From NCBI RefSeq assembly GCF_001558155.1, contig NZ_LOAS01000003.1, positions 287,751 to 351,750 on the forward strand: DNA of 64,000 bases, read 5' to 3'. This stretch comes from Aliiruegeria sabulilitoris. Its GTDB lineage: Bacteria > Pseudomonadota > Alphaproteobacteria > Rhodobacterales > Rhodobacteraceae. Positions 7,715 through 16,407 of the stretch are shown here, piece by piece. Each line of letters begins with the position of its first letter. Position 1 is the first letter of the stretch. Made by a program: the position numbers and the translations under genes. The notes below the pieces were generated by a model. The model saw only the letters and a program-made list of their open reading frames with translations. It did no database searches and was not told the origin of the DNA.

Positions 7715-8601
7715 CTATCAGTCTCCGAGATATAGGCTGCCGTGATGCCAAGCGCCGCTTCGAGGGCGAAATTGCCACTCTGACCGCGCAGCTCGGCCGC
7801 GATATGGGCGGCCATGAAAGTGTCTCCCGCGCCGGTTACGCGGTTGACCGTGACCTTGGGCGGGATGGCTGTGCGCACACCCTCGGGACTGGCCTCGGCC
7901 ATGGCCTCGCCGCCATCGGTGACCAGTACCCGGCGGGCGCCCAGGCCGCGCAAGCCTTCTGCCGCGGCTAGGGCCGTGGGGAATTTCTTGTCACAGATCA
8001 GGCCCGCCTCGATCCGGTTGACATAGATCGTTGCCTTCGGGTGGTGCAACAGCGGGACCAGCCGATTGGCCTTGCCGGGAGAGGCCGGAGCGATTCGAAG
8101 ATCTGCACTTGAGAACAACGGGTTATCTGCGATTCTTGACAGGAGACTTTCCGTCAGATTCCCGTCCAGCGCGATCACACCGTCGTATGGCGCCGAGATG
8201 GAACCGAGGCGCCCATCGGCCAGCGGTTCGAGGATCGCATCCCCGGCCCGTTCCAGCGAATGCGCGTCAGCAATAGCGGCGACGAGGCCGTTCTCGGCCT
8301 CGATTGCCATGTATTGATCTGTAGGCAGGTCTTCGGACCACGTGACCAGATCGGCCACCATGCCCATTTCCGTAGCCGCCCGCGCCAGTTCGCGGCCCTC
8401 GTTGTCTTGTCCCAATACTGTCAGCAGCGCCGGTGTCAGGCCCTCGCGCACCAAAGCCATGGCGATATTCATTGCAACACCGCCCGGCAGGCGCGTTATG
8501 CGCCCCGGAACATCATGGCCGACCGCCATCGAACGCGGCGTTCTGCCGATCACGTCCCACAGCACCGAGCCGATACAGAGAATGTCGATTTCCTTGCTCA
8601 T
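7711..8601 (-). CDS. psuK: PfkB-family carbohydrate kinase, probable pseudouridine kinase
   Basis: A 296-residue ribokinase-fold kinase. It has the N-terminal LCIGSVLWDVIG strand, the substrate-binding RLPGGVAMNIAMAL region and the PfkB signature VTGAGDTFMAAH with the catalytic aspartate. Its partner psuG starts inside its stop codon, so the natural substrate is pseudouridine. The two enzymes together return RNA-derived pseudouridine to uracil and ribose 5-phosphate. Confidence 0.9.
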   Translation of the reverse strand: MSKEIDILCIGSVLWDVIGRTPRSMAVGHDVPGRITRLPGGVAMNIAMALVREGLTPALLTVLGQDNEGRELARAATEMGMVADLVTWSEDLPTDQYMAIEAENGLVAAIADAHSLERAGDAILEPLADGRLGSISAPYDGVIALDGNLTESLLSRIADNPLFSSADLRIAPASPGKANRLVPLLHHPKATIYVNRIEAGLICDKKFPTALAAAEGLRGLGARRVLVTDGGEAMAEASPEGVRTAIPPKVTVNRVTGAGDTFMAAHIAAELRGQSGNFALEAALGITAAYISETDS

Positions 8602-8730
8602 GTCGACTTGTGACCTGCAGGGGCGGGCGTGGCAAGCGCGTTGGGCTGGCAGACAAGCGTTTCAAAGTCGCAGAGGCGAGGTATGGCTCCAAGCCGGTGT
8701 TCTCGCACGAGATAGCCGGCCCGTTCACGG

Positions 8731-8797
8731 AAATCATCCTTCCTCGAATATCCAAGCGGGAGCGCTCGCGAGAGCGTGCGGGGCAGAGCCCCCTGCC
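8731..8797 (-). repeat. Dispersed intergenic repeat, copy 3 (diverged)
   Basis: On the minus strand the order is GC-rich arm, AGCGCTCGCGAGAGCG-type palindrome, then a degenerate tail (CTTGGATATTCGAGGAAGGA). The same three modules in the same order are seen at 45150-45214. It lies between psuK and the cupin gene. Confidence 0.6.
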
Positions 8798-8817
8798 TTT
8801 CGTGCCAGGCTGCGAAA

Positions 8818-9153
8818 TCACCGAATGACTGAATACCGATCCGGCTCCTCGAACACGTCGATCACGATGGAACCGGCGTGGATCTGGCCCGAATGCTCGA
8901 CGCCCGATGGAATGTCGTAGCTGTCGCCGGGGCCGTAATGCCGAGTTTCATCCCCTATGGTCAGAATGATCTCGCCCTGCAGAACGGTGCCCCATTGCGC
9001 CTTGTGGGAATGCGCCGGCAACTCGAACTCCTTGTGGAAAATGAAGAAGACCAGCAGCGCGTCCTCTGTCCGCATGGCGCGACTCTCGACCACATCTGCG
9101 GGAAACGGAACGTCGAGCGATGGCAGCGCCATCAGGAAATCGGGTAGTTTCAT
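8818..9153 (-). CDS. Small cupin-domain protein
   Basis: A 111-residue single-domain cupin. It carries a conserved beta-barrel motif 1 (HSHKAQWGTVLQGEIIL) with two histidines and motif 2 (GPGDSYDIPSGVEHSGQI) with the final histidine, so a metal site is likely. The start is ATG 9153 behind GGAGAA. No enzyme neighbours give a substrate; it could be an isomerase, a dioxygenase-like protein or a ligand sensor. Confidence 0.8.
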   Translation of the reverse strand: MKLPDFLMALPSLDVPFPADVVESRAMRTEDALLVFFIFHKEFELPAHSHKAQWGTVLQGEIILTIGDETRHYGPGDSYDIPSGVEHSGQIHAGSIVIDVFEEPDRYSVIR

Positions 9154-9226
9154 GAAGATTCTCCGTGGTTCGCTTCGCAAACTAACAGCTTTTTCCGCGG
9201 CGCCGCCAGAAAAGCAGGGCAGGGGG

Positions 9227-9255
9227 TTGCGTGGGCGCGCGGGATGATCTATGCG
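9227..9255 (+). promoter_or_regulatory. Probable promoter of rpsB-tsf
   Basis: TTGCGT, a 17-nt spacer, and TATGCG lie about 117 nt upstream of rpsB. The implied leader contains a GGGC-GAAA-GCCC tetraloop hairpin (9319-9330), which could be part of an S2-responsive leader, although that is inference. Confidence 0.5.
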
Positions 9256-9372
9256 CAGCGCACTTCACAGGCGGGGCCTGGGCCTTCGGGGGAGACATCC
9301 TCGTTCGGTCCGCCGGTTGGGCGAAAGCCCGTTATGACCCCGCCGAGGACGCTAAACCGGAAAGGATAGGAT

Positions 9373-10179
9373 ATGGCGCTTCCTGAGTTCTCTCTTCGTC
9401 AGCTGCTTGAAGCTGGCGTTCACTTCGGTCACCAGACCCAGCGGTGGAATCCCCGCATGGGCGAGTACATCTACGGTGACCGCAACGGCATCCACATCAT
9501 GGACCTGACCCAGACCATGCCGATGCTCGAGCAGGCGCTTGTTGCCGTGCGCGAGACCGTCGCCAAGGGTGGCCGGATCCTGTTTGTCGGCACCAAGCGT
9601 CAGGCCCAGAAGCCGATCGCCGATGCCGCGGAACGCTGCGCGCAATACTACATGAACCACCGCTGGCTGGGCGGCACGCTGACCAACTGGAAGACCGTCT
9701 CCCAGTCGATCAACCGCCTGCGCTCGATCGACGAGCAGATGGCGATGGGTGCCGAAGGCCTCACCAAGAAAGAGCGCCTGCACATGGAGCGTGACCAGGA
9801 GAAGCTCACCGCTTCCCTCGGCGGCATCCGCGAGATGGGTGGCGTTCCGGACCTGCTCTTCGTCATCGACGTGAACAAGGAAGACCTGGCCATTGCTGAA
9901 GCCAAGAAGCTCGGCATTCCGGTCGTCGCCGTGGTCGATACCAACGCTTCTCCCGATGGCGTGGACTTCGTGATCCCGGGCAATGACGACGCCGCCCGTG
10001 CCATCGCGCTCTATTGCGACCTCGTCTCGCGCGCTGCGCTCGACGGTATGTCTGCCCAGATGGATGCCGCCGGTATCGACCTTGGCGAGATGGAAGAAGG
10101 TTTCATCGAGGAAGCTCTGGAAGAGGCGCCCGCCGCCGAAGCCGAAGCTGTGGTTGAACAGACCCCGACCGAAGCCTGA
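9373..10179 (+). CDS. rpsB: 30S ribosomal protein S2
   Basis: A 268-residue S2. [20 protein letters not shown] at the start, then [14 protein letters not shown], the [14 protein letters not shown] motif and [17 protein letters not shown] are diagnostic. It binds the small-subunit back near S1 and is required for S1 recruitment. The acidic Ala/Glu-rich C-terminal extension is common in alphaproteobacteria. The start is ATG 9373 behind AAAGGATAGG. It is followed by tsf after 91 nt, the usual order. Confidence 0.98.
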   Translation: MALPEFSLRQLLEAGVHFGHQTQRWNPRMGEYIYGDRNGIHIMDLTQTMPMLEQALVAVRETVAKGGRILFVGTKRQAQKPIADAAERCAQYYMNHRWLGGTLTNWKTVSQSINRLRSIDEQMAMGAEGLTKKERLHMERDQEKLTASLGGIREMGGVPDLLFVIDVNKEDLAIAEAKKLGIPVVAVVDTNASPDGVDFVIPGNDDAARAIALYCDLVSRAALDGMSAQMDAAGIDLGEMEEGFIEEALEEAPAAEAEAVVEQTPTEA

Positions 10180-10270
10180 TTTCCGAGTCGCGTGAAAACG
10201 TCACGGAACTGACATGTGCGGCGGGCCAATGCCTGCCGCAACACGACCCCAAATCGAGGAGAGCCAAGAG

Positions 10271-11143
10271 ATGGCGATCACCGCGAAACTGGTGAAAGAA
10301 CTGCGCGACATGACCGGCGCAGGCATGATGGACGCCAAGAAGGCGCTGACCGAAGTCGAAGGCAATATCGAAGCCGCCGTCGACTGGCTGCGCACCAAGG
10401 GCCTGGCCAAGGCCGCCAAGAAATCCGACCGTGTTGCCGCGGAAGGTCTCATCGGCATGAAGGTCGATGGCGGCAAGGGTGTTGTCGTCGAGGTGAACTC
10501 CGAAACCGACTTCGTCGGCAAGAACGCGGAGTTCCAGGAAATGGTTGCCGCCATCGCCGAAGCCGCGATCGGTGTGTCCGATGTCGAGGCGCTCAAGGCG
10601 GCTGACCTCGGTGGCAAGCCTGTCTCCGAGGTTCTGACCGACAAGATTGCCACCATCGGCGAGAACATGTCGCTGCGCCGTATGGCGGCTGTCGAGGGCG
10701 ACGTGGTCGCGGCCTACATGCACAATGCCGCGGCCCCGGGGCTTGGCAAGATCGGCGTTCTCGTCGCGCTCAAGGGCGGTGACGAAGCCTTCGGCAAGCA
10801 GGTTGCAATGCATATCGCAGCCTCCAACCCGGCGTCGCTCTCCGAAGCCGATCTCGACCCGGCCGTTGTCGAGCATGAAAAGCAGGTCCAGATGGACATC
10901 GCCCGTGAATCCGGCAAGCCGGAGCAGGTGATCGAGAAGATGATCATCGGTCGCATGAAGAAATTCATGTCCGAAGTGACCCTGCTCGGACAAGCTTTCG
11001 TTGTGAACCCGGATCTGACCGTTGGCGAAGCCGCCAAGGAAGCCGGCGCCGAGATCACCGCTTTCGTGCGCATGGAAGTCGGTGAAGGCATCGAGAAGAA
11101 AGAAGAGGATTTCGCGGCCGAAGTCGCAGCCATGAAGGGCTGA
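10271..11143 (+). CDS. tsf: Elongation factor Ts
   Basis: A 290-residue nucleotide exchange factor for EF-Tu. The N-terminal helical domain ([19 protein letters not shown]), then [15 protein letters not shown] and the C-terminal dimerisation part with [15 protein letters not shown] mark EF-Ts. The start is ATG 10271 behind a GAGGAGAGCC site. It ends the rpsB-tsf operon, with a strong terminator 27 nt downstream. Confidence 0.98.
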   Translation: MAITAKLVKELRDMTGAGMMDAKKALTEVEGNIEAAVDWLRTKGLAKAAKKSDRVAAEGLIGMKVDGGKGVVVEVNSETDFVGKNAEFQEMVAAIAEAAIGVSDVEALKAADLGGKPVSEVLTDKIATIGENMSLRRMAAVEGDVVAAYMHNAAAPGLGKIGVLVALKGGDEAFGKQVAMHIAASNPASLSEADLDPAVVEHEKQVQMDIARESGKPEQVIEKMIIGRMKKFMSEVTLLGQAFVVNPDLTVGEAAKEAGAEITAFVRMEVGEGIEKKEEDFAAEVAAMKG

Positions 11144-11170
11144 GACGGCACGAAAACTCCGATCGGATTG

Positions 11171-11199
11171 GGCGCTCGCGGCTTGCGGGCGCCTTTTTT
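11171..11199 (+). terminator. Rho-independent terminator of tsf
   Basis: A 9-bp stem GGCGCTCGC/GCGGGCGCC (one G-U pair) is followed by six T. Confidence 0.9.
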
Positions 11200-11240
11200 C
11201 GTTCTGCAATCGCGTCTTGGTTCGTACGCTTCGCTCGAAA

Positions 11241-11292
11241 ACGATCCTGCGGATCGTGGCTCCGGCGGAGGTATCTTGCGGAAAGACGATGG
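11241..11292 (+). repeat. Dispersed intergenic repeat, copy 4 (GATCC-head type)
   Basis: ACGATCCTGCGGATCGT is followed by CTCCGGCGGAG and a tail ending GCGGAAAGACGATGG. This is the inverted counterpart of the copy at 345-396. Both copies follow a ribosomal/translation-factor terminator by about 40-60 nt. Confidence 0.7.
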
Positions 11293-11355
11293 CAAGTGGG
11301 GGCCTGAAACTCAGGTTTCTCGGGCCAGACCTGGCGGGGAATTGCTTCATCGACC

Positions 11356-11397
11356 GCGAAAAAGGAAACGGCGCAGCACGGGCAAGCTGCGCCGTTT
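11356..11397 (-). terminator. Strong hairpin terminator (minus strand)
   Basis: A perfect 12-bp inverted repeat AAACGGCGCAGC/GCTGCGCCGTTT with an 8-nt loop is followed on the minus strand by CCTTTTTC. There is no T-run on the plus side. Confidence 0.75.
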
Positions 11398-11577
11398 CGC
11401 ATCCACATGCCGGACCCGGCATTATTGGGGATGATGCCAAATCCGTGGATAAGCGTCGACCCGGCGGCGAATAATACACCGCTACGGGCCGACTCCGGTT
11501 GCCCGGTGCGGACCGTTCGCCTCGAAATCGCGAGGGGGTGTCTGGCCCACTGTTCCTTGGCTAATGCCACCACTCAC
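11360..11577 (-). ncRNA. Candidate non-coding transcript from a CtrA-box promoter
   Basis: On the minus strand a perfect TTAA-N7-TTAA box (11599-11613) overlaps a -35-like TTAACC, followed about 18 nt later by TAAAAT (plus 11584-11589). About 180 nt further on there is a perfect 12-bp hairpin (AAACGGCGCAGC/GCTGCGCCGTTT, 11366-11397) followed on this strand by CCTTTTTC. Nothing in between reads convincingly as a protein. The hairpin could instead be the luxR-type gene's own terminator, 300 nt past its stop. Confidence 0.35.
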
Positions 11578-11598
11578 GGAACGATTTTAAAATGCCAA

Positions 11599-11613
11599 TT
11601 AACGCTTGGTTAA
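11599..11613. promoter_or_regulatory. CtrA-type binding box (TTAA-N7-TTAA)
   Basis: TTAA CGCTTGG TTAA matches the full alphaproteobacterial CtrA consensus. It lies downstream of the luxR-type gene and upstream, on the minus strand, of the unexplained stretch ending in the terminator at 11356-11397. Confidence 0.55.
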
Positions 11614-11693
11614 GGAAGTATGGAATCCCTGACCGTTGGCAGGCGTAAGTTTCAAAATTTCGTTAGATTGTTAGGTATTGCGAGGAGCTTTGT

Positions 11694-12440
11694 TCAAAGG
11701 ACAAAAATCTGGTTGAGGAAGGATGCCTTCAACACGGCTTGTGCGGTGGTCGAAACGTCGAGGGCTTCGCGTGCGAGGCGCAGGTGTTTTTCAACTGTCG
11801 CCGGCGTGAGGCCCATGATCGAGGCGATATCGGCGGTTGTCTTGCCGTCACCGACCCATTCGAGGACCTCGCGTTGGCGCGGCGTCAGCGGACGGAGGGA
11901 GTCCGGGTTGGGCATGGAGGAGAGTCGGAGGTGAAGCACGTTGCTCATTGCCTCCAACTCACGGCCGTGCCGCGCCCAGATGTCATCTACCTCATCAAAG
12001 GAGAGGGCAGGGACCGAGGTCAGGCTGATCGCGCCCTTGGCACGTTTCGAATTGGTCTGGAAGCTTATCGTGTATCCGGCGCCAAGCCCGTGGCTCCTGT
12101 TGAATTCCCAGATCTTGCGCGCGGACTCGTTGAGGGTGCCGGAGGCCATCATTTTCTCGGTCTGTCGCCAGGAACTGGAACCGACATTGTTCAGGGCCCA
12201 AATGGTCATCGGGGCATTCAGATAGAGCCCCTGATTGAGGAAGGTCTGGATATAGGCAATGTCGTGATTGGTCAGGACCAGCAGGTCCTGAGGGTCGCCG
12301 AGGGATTTCTCTGTCCGGAAACGCGTGAAACCATAGAGAACCCGGTTGAAGCCATAGGTGGCCATGACTTCCTTGTGATAAGCCCATACGTCCTGCATTT
12401 CCGACAGGCTGGTAACACGTTCGACGTAATCGAGGATCAA
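11694..12440 (-). CDS. LuxR-family regulator with autoinducer-binding-type domain (solo)
   Basis: A 248-residue regulator. It has an N-terminal autoinducer-binding-like domain (about 10-165) and a C-terminal LuxR helix-turn-helix ([17 protein letters not shown] to [12 protein letters not shown], about 185-235). There is no luxI-type synthase in the window. Where acyl-homoserine-lactone receptors have an Asp-Pro, this protein reads LNAPM (Ala76), so a canonical lactone contact seems absent; Trp81 and Trp91 are retained. It starts at TTG 12440, overlapping the aroQ stop by 4 nt (TTGA), so translation is coupled to aroQ. The ligand and targets are unknown. Confidence 0.85.
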   Translation of the reverse strand: MILDYVERVTSLSEMQDVWAYHKEVMATYGFNRVLYGFTRFRTEKSLGDPQDLLVLTNHDIAYIQTFLNQGLYLNAPMTIWALNNVGSSSWRQTEKMMASGTLNESARKIWEFNRSHGLGAGYTISFQTNSKRAKGAISLTSVPALSFDEVDDIWARHGRELEAMSNVLHLRLSSMPNPDSLRPLTPRQREVLEWVGDGKTTADIASIMGLTPATVEKHLRLAREALDVSTTAQAVLKASFLNQIFVL

Positions 12441-12880
12441 GCGGGCACTCCAAGATGGTCGGCCATCGCCCTCAGGGAGAGCAAATAGCCGGCCGGACCC
12501 AGACCGCAGATCAAGCCGATAGCGACACGGGAGATATAGGAGAAGTGTCGAAACTCCTCGCGCGCATGGACATTGCTCAGGTGAAGCTCCAGCGTTGGAA
12601 TCTCGACAGAGGCGAGCGCGTCCATGATCGCAATGGAGGTATGGGTATAGGCGCCGGCATTGATGATGATGGCGTCATGCACGCCCTTGGCCGCGTGGAT
12701 CATGTCGACCATGACACCTTCATGATTCGACTGTTCGAAAGCGAGCGAGATGCCCAGTTCTTCTGAAAGCTGCCGGCACATCTGTTCGATTTGCGGCAAT
12801 GTTGTGCTTCCGTAGACTTCGGGCTGACGGGTTCCGAGCATATTGAGGTTCGGCCCGTTCAAAACGAGAATTGATACCAT
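12437..12880 (-). CDS. aroQ: Type II 3-dehydroquinate dehydratase
   Basis: A 147-residue enzyme of the shikimate pathway (3-dehydroquinate to 3-dehydroshikimate), normally a dodecamer. Visible motifs are [18 protein letters not shown] with the catalytic loop Tyr, [25 protein letters not shown] and [15 protein letters not shown] with the catalytic His. ATG 12880 is used; longer frames upstream lack homology. The LuxR-type regulator follows with a 4-nt overlap, an unusual pairing for an aromatic biosynthesis gene. Confidence 0.96.
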   Translation of the reverse strand: MVSILVLNGPNLNMLGTRQPEVYGSTTLPQIEQMCRQLSEELGISLAFEQSNHEGVMVDMIHAAKGVHDAIIINAGAYTHTSIAIMDALASVEIPTLELHLSNVHAREEFRHFSYISRVAIGLICGLGPAGYLLSLRAMADHLGVPA

Positions 12881-12991
12881 GAGCGATTGTCTTCCTATGA
12901 CGTCGAGGCAGAATAGGTCGCGCAGGCGGAACTGTCGAGACGGCAGCGGTAACAACCGGACAGGCAGAGCACTGATGGGAAAGGGTTTCTG

Positions 12992-14170
12992 ATGGCCGAA
13001 AAGGTCGACGTCGCAATTGTCGGCGGCGGGATCATGGGAGCCTCGACGGCCTATTGGCTGAGCCTTTTCGAGCCGCGGTTGCGTATTTGTGTCTTTGAAC
13101 GGGACCCGACGCATGAATTCTCATCGACAGCGCTGTCCGTCGCCTCGATCCGGCAGCAGTTCACCGCTGCGATCAACGTGAGGATATCGGGGTTTGGGCT
13201 TGAATTCATACGAAATTTTTCAAGTCTTACCGCTGAGCTGGGCGGTGTTGATCTCGGGTTTCGCGGCAATGGCTACCTTTTTCTGGCCGGCAGCGAGACG
13301 GGTGCGGAAAACCTGCGAGAGGCGGTCGACATGCAGCGCGGCGAAGGGGCAGGGACGGAGGCCCTCACGGCGGAGCAGCTCTGCCGGCTGTTCCCCTGGA
13401 TCAGTGCCGAGGGGGTCTCGCTGGCGTCCTTTGGCGGAAGCGCGGAGGGGTGGTTTGACAATATGGGCCTGCTGGCCGGGCTGCGCGACCTGGCGCGGCT
13501 GCAAGGTGTCCGGTTCGAGCATGCTGAGGTTGTTGGCGTAGATCGTGCGGGCAGGGTGATCGGATCGCTCTCGCTCTCGGATGGGCGGCGGGTCTCGGTT
13601 GGCGAGGTGGTGAACGCCGCCGGGCCGAGAGCATCTCTCTTCATGCGCAAACTGAGTGAAGAGTTTCCGGTAGAACCAAGAAAAAGAACAGTATTTGTTG
13701 TTGACGCCCCGAATGCGCGTCACCCCGATGCCCCATTGCTGATCGACTACCAGGGCTACTACGCGCGGCCGGAGGGAACCTGTTGGATCACCGCAACGGT
13801 GCCTGAGAACGACACAGCGGTCGATTGCGAAGATTTCGATGCAAGACATTGGGATTTCGAAGAAAATATCTGGCCAAAGCTCTACAGGCGCATTCCGGGG
13901 TTCGATCAGGCAAAAGTAATTCGTCATTGGGTCGGGCATTATGCGTTCAACACATTGGATCAGAATGCAATTCTCGGGCGGCACCCGAATTGGGACAATC
14001 TTCTGCTTATCAACGGATTCTCCGGCCACGGTCTGCAACAGGCGCCGGCTATGGGGCGTGGGTTGGCCGAACTGCTGGTTCATGGCCACTTCCGGAGCCT
14101 CGATCTGTCGGAATTCTCGATGGAGCGGATCCTCGAAAATCGACCATTCCGGGAGCGCGGCATCGTGTAG
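12992..14170 (+). CDS. FAD-dependent oxidoreductase (DAO/sarcosine-oxidase-like family)
   Basis: A 392-residue flavoprotein. The N-terminal Rossmann motif [18 protein letters not shown] binds the ADP part of FAD. The C-terminal [21 protein letters not shown] closes the FAD fold, as in dimethylglycine/sarcosine oxidases and FOXRED1-like proteins. The [15 protein letters not shown] segment near residue 60 also recalls FOXRED1-type members. The amine substrate is unknown. It is divergent from aroQ-luxR over a 111-nt gap. Confidence 0.82.
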   Translation: MAEKVDVAIVGGGIMGASTAYWLSLFEPRLRICVFERDPTHEFSSTALSVASIRQQFTAAINVRISGFGLEFIRNFSSLTAELGGVDLGFRGNGYLFLAGSETGAENLREAVDMQRGEGAGTEALTAEQLCRLFPWISAEGVSLASFGGSAEGWFDNMGLLAGLRDLARLQGVRFEHAEVVGVDRAGRVIGSLSLSDGRRVSVGEVVNAAGPRASLFMRKLSEEFPVEPRKRTVFVVDAPNARHPDAPLLIDYQGYYARPEGTCWITATVPENDTAVDCEDFDARHWDFEENIWPKLYRRIPGFDQAKVIRHWVGHYAFNTLDQNAILGRHPNWDNLLLINGFSGHGLQQAPAMGRGLAELLVHGHFRSLDLSEFSMERILENRPFRERGIV

Positions 14171-14389
14171 CAGGAGCAGGCATCCCGCGTCGAGCCTTGC
14201 GCTCCCGAGAATGCGGAGTTGCATCCGAGGCGTGCGATTATCGGGTTTGCCGCATGTTAAGGCCCGTAAAACACGGTTACGGTCTCGCCAAAGACGGTTT
14301 TCGCCGATTCAGAGGGCAAAATCGATGTGACGGCGATGCGCCGATATACGAAGGGGTGTCAAACCCCGGTACTTGGAAAGGGTCCAGTC

Positions 14390-15136
14390 ATGAATGCGAG
14401 CGTCGATTTCGGGGGCAATGACAAGGTTGACCCGGTTAGCACCGTGCCAGCAGCTTCCTGGGGCGACACGCCCGCGCCGAAACTGCCCGATTACCTGGTC
14501 GATGTTTATACTTGGGCCTATGTCGCGCCGAACATGGTCGAATTGCTGGACCGAGAAGTCGTCGTTGCGACGATCCTGTGGATGCAGCAGAACAAGCTGA
14601 TGCGCGCCGCGCGGGACGAAATCACACCGGGTGATCGGGTGCTTCAGCCGGCGGCTGTTTACGGCAAGCTCGTCAGCCATCTGGCCAAGAAAGTCGGCCC
14701 GGAAGGCGAATATCACGTCACCGATATTCAGAACGTCCAGATCGAGCACGTGAACCGCAAGATCTCTGATCTGCCGCAGACCCGTACGGGCATCTGCGAT
14801 GCGCGGACCACCGGCGAAGGCCTCTATGACGTGGTGAACTCGTATTTCCTGATGCACGAGGTTCCCGAGGACTACAAACACGCCATCGCCAACAATCTCG
14901 CCAGCCGTGTGAAGCCCGGCGGCAAGCTGATGTTCGTCGATTACCACGAGCCGGTGATGTGGCACCCGATGCGTCCGATCATCTGGCTGGTCTTCAAATG
15001 GCTGGAGCCGTTCGCGAAGGCGCTGTGGGCCAACGAGCTTTGGGACTATGTTGAGGACAAGGACCAGTTCGAATGGCGCAAGGAGACGATCTTTGGTGGC
15101 TTGTACCAAAAGGTCGTGGGTGTCCGAAAGTTCTGA
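14390..15136 (+). CDS. rquA: RquA-like protein (rhodoquinone biosynthesis methyltransferase family)
   Basis: A 248-residue SAM-fold protein. Instead of the usual GxGxG motif I it has VLQPAAVYGKL (84-94), as RquA has VLQVACVYG from memory. It shares further RquA landmarks: YTWAYVAPNMVELLDRE (40-56), FLMHEVPEDY (153-162), FVDYHEPVMWHPMRPI (182-197), WLEPFAKALWANEL (204-217) and FGGLYQKVV (235-243). RquA converts ubiquinone to rhodoquinone by replacing a methoxy with an amino group, supporting fumarate-dependent anaerobic respiration. The start is ATG 14390 behind GGAAAGGG; an 8-bp stem follows at 15168-15191. It could be a paralog with another quinone-related role. Confidence 0.7.
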   Translation: MNASVDFGGNDKVDPVSTVPAASWGDTPAPKLPDYLVDVYTWAYVAPNMVELLDREVVVATILWMQQNKLMRAARDEITPGDRVLQPAAVYGKLVSHLAKKVGPEGEYHVTDIQNVQIEHVNRKISDLPQTRTGICDARTTGEGLYDVVNSYFLMHEVPEDYKHAIANNLASRVKPGGKLMFVDYHEPVMWHPMRPIIWLVFKWLEPFAKALWANELWDYVEDKDQFEWRKETIFGGLYQKVVGVRKF

Positions 15137-15167
15137 TTCCAAGGACTTACAGTAATAACTGAAAGCT

Positions 15168-15191
15168 GGAACGGGTGTGCGAGCCCGTTCC
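15168..15191 (+). terminator. Hairpin after the RquA-like gene
   Basis: A perfect 8-bp stem GGAACGGG/CCCGTTCC with an 8-nt loop lies 31 nt after the stop. No T-run follows, so termination is possible but not certain. The rest of 15192-15423 shows nothing else until the ribosome site of the next gene. Confidence 0.4.
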
Positions 15192-15423
15192 ATATCGATC
15201 TGTATATTACATAATACTGATTATACGACTTTTGGATCAGATCCGGCGGAGATCCTTTCGGCGCTGCCAAGGTCCTGTCCTCAGTCTGAATCTGTCCTGT
15301 CCCTGCTTGCACCCGCGCTGTGCGACCCGGGAACGTCATTTCGTCGGCGGACAGATACGGCACTGTCCCGGATTGAAATTCGTCAAAGCTGCTGGCACCC
15401 TAACAAGTCGAAGGAGGCTTGAT

Positions 15424-15693
15424 ATGGCTGGCGGTTGGGCGCGCGATGGCGCTGTGAGTGAGCAGATCGAGGACTCGATTCAGGACGAACTGTCCCGGAT
15501 GAAGGCGCGCGCGCATCCCGTGGGAGAAAGTCTGACGCATTGCGCGGAATGCGAAGAGCCGATCCCGGAGGCGCGGCGGGTCGCCCTGCCCGGCGTCAAG
15601 CTCTGTATCGATTGCCAGCAGGAACGCGACTCGGCCTACAAGCACCGCGGCGGCATCAATCGCGGCGGCAGCAAGGACAGCCAGTTGAAATAG
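15424..15693 (+). CDS. Small DksA/TraR-family zinc-finger protein
   Basis: An 89-residue protein with a C4 zinc finger: HCAECEEPIP (Cys-X2-Cys) and about 17 residues on LCIDCQQERD (Cys-X2-Cys). It lacks the long coiled coil of full DksA and is closer in size to TraR or YbiI. Such proteins may bind the RNA polymerase secondary channel, but the function of this short subgroup is largely untested. ATG 15424 has a strong CGAAGGAGG site. It is convergent with phoB, 21 nt away. Confidence 0.85.
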   Translation: MAGGWARDGAVSEQIEDSIQDELSRMKARAHPVGESLTHCAECEEPIPEARRVALPGVKLCIDCQQERDSAYKHRGGINRGGSKDSQLK

Positions 15694-15714
15694 CCGCTGG
15701 CCTGTCGGCGCTGG

Positions 15715-16407
15715 TCAGCCGAGCGCGTAGCCCGCGCCGCGCACCGTGCGCACCGGGTCCTCGCCGCCATGCTGGCAGAGGGCCTTGCGCAGCCGCCCGA
15801 TATGCACGTCGACCGTTCGTGAATCGACATAGATGTCGCGCCCCCAGACCCGGTCCAGCAACTGCTCGCGGCTCCAGACGCGGCCGGGCTTCTCCATGAA
15901 GGTCGTCAGAAGCCGGAACTCGGTCGGGCCGAGCTTGAGCAACTGCTCGTCGCGAAAGACCTTGTGGGTTTCGGCATCGAGCACGATATCGTCGAAGGTG
16001 AGCTTTTCGCCGACGCTTGCGGGCCGTGTCCGACGCAACTGCGCACGAATCCGGGCCATCAGTTCGGCCACCGAATAGGGCTTCACGACATAATCGTCAG
16101 CCCCGGTTTCAAGCCCCCTCACCCGGTCTACCTCTTCGGAACGCGCGGAAAGCATGATGATCGGCACGCCACGGGTGTCCGGCTGCATCTTGAGACGACG
16201 GCAGATCTCGATGCCCGACACGTTGGGCAGCATCCAGTCCAGAACGATCACGTCCGGTGCGTTCTCCTCGACGAGCAGGAGCGCCTCTTCGCCGTTTTCC
16301 GCCTTGTCGACGTGGAACCCCTCGGCTTCGAGATTATAGGCGAGCACCTCCCGCTGCGCGGGTTCGTCCTCGACCACAAGCACCCTGGGTTGTTCCGGCG
16401 GAGACAT
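15715..16407 (-). CDS. phoB: Phosphate regulon response regulator PhoB
   Basis: A 230-residue OmpR/PhoB-type regulator. The receiver domain has VVEDE, phospho-acceptor Asp57 (VLDWMLPN), Ser87 and Lys109. The winged-helix effector contains LGPTEFRLLTTFMEKPGRVW and DSRTVDVHIGRLRKAL, which fit PhoB closely. It is phosphorylated by PhoR under low phosphate and activates Pho-box promoters such as the one before pstS here. It is the last gene of the minus-strand cluster; its ATG overlaps the phoU stop by one base. Confidence 0.95.
   Translation of the reverse strand: MSPPEQPRVLVVEDEPAQREVLAYNLEAEGFHVDKAENGEEALLLVEENAPDVIVLDWMLPNVSGIEICRRLKMQPDTRGVPIIMLSARSEEVDRVRGLETGADDYVVKPYSVAELMARIRAQLRRTRPASVGEKLTFDDIVLDAETHKVFRDEQLLKLGPTEFRLLTTFMEKPGRVWSREQLLDRVWGRDIYVDSRTVDVHIGRLRKALCQHGGEDPVRTVRGAGYALG

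Noticed and set aside
5870-7735. A 621-codon plus-strand frame across DUF502 and psuG
   Set aside because: It is antisense to two recognisable genes and His/Arg/Gly-rich with no domain pattern.
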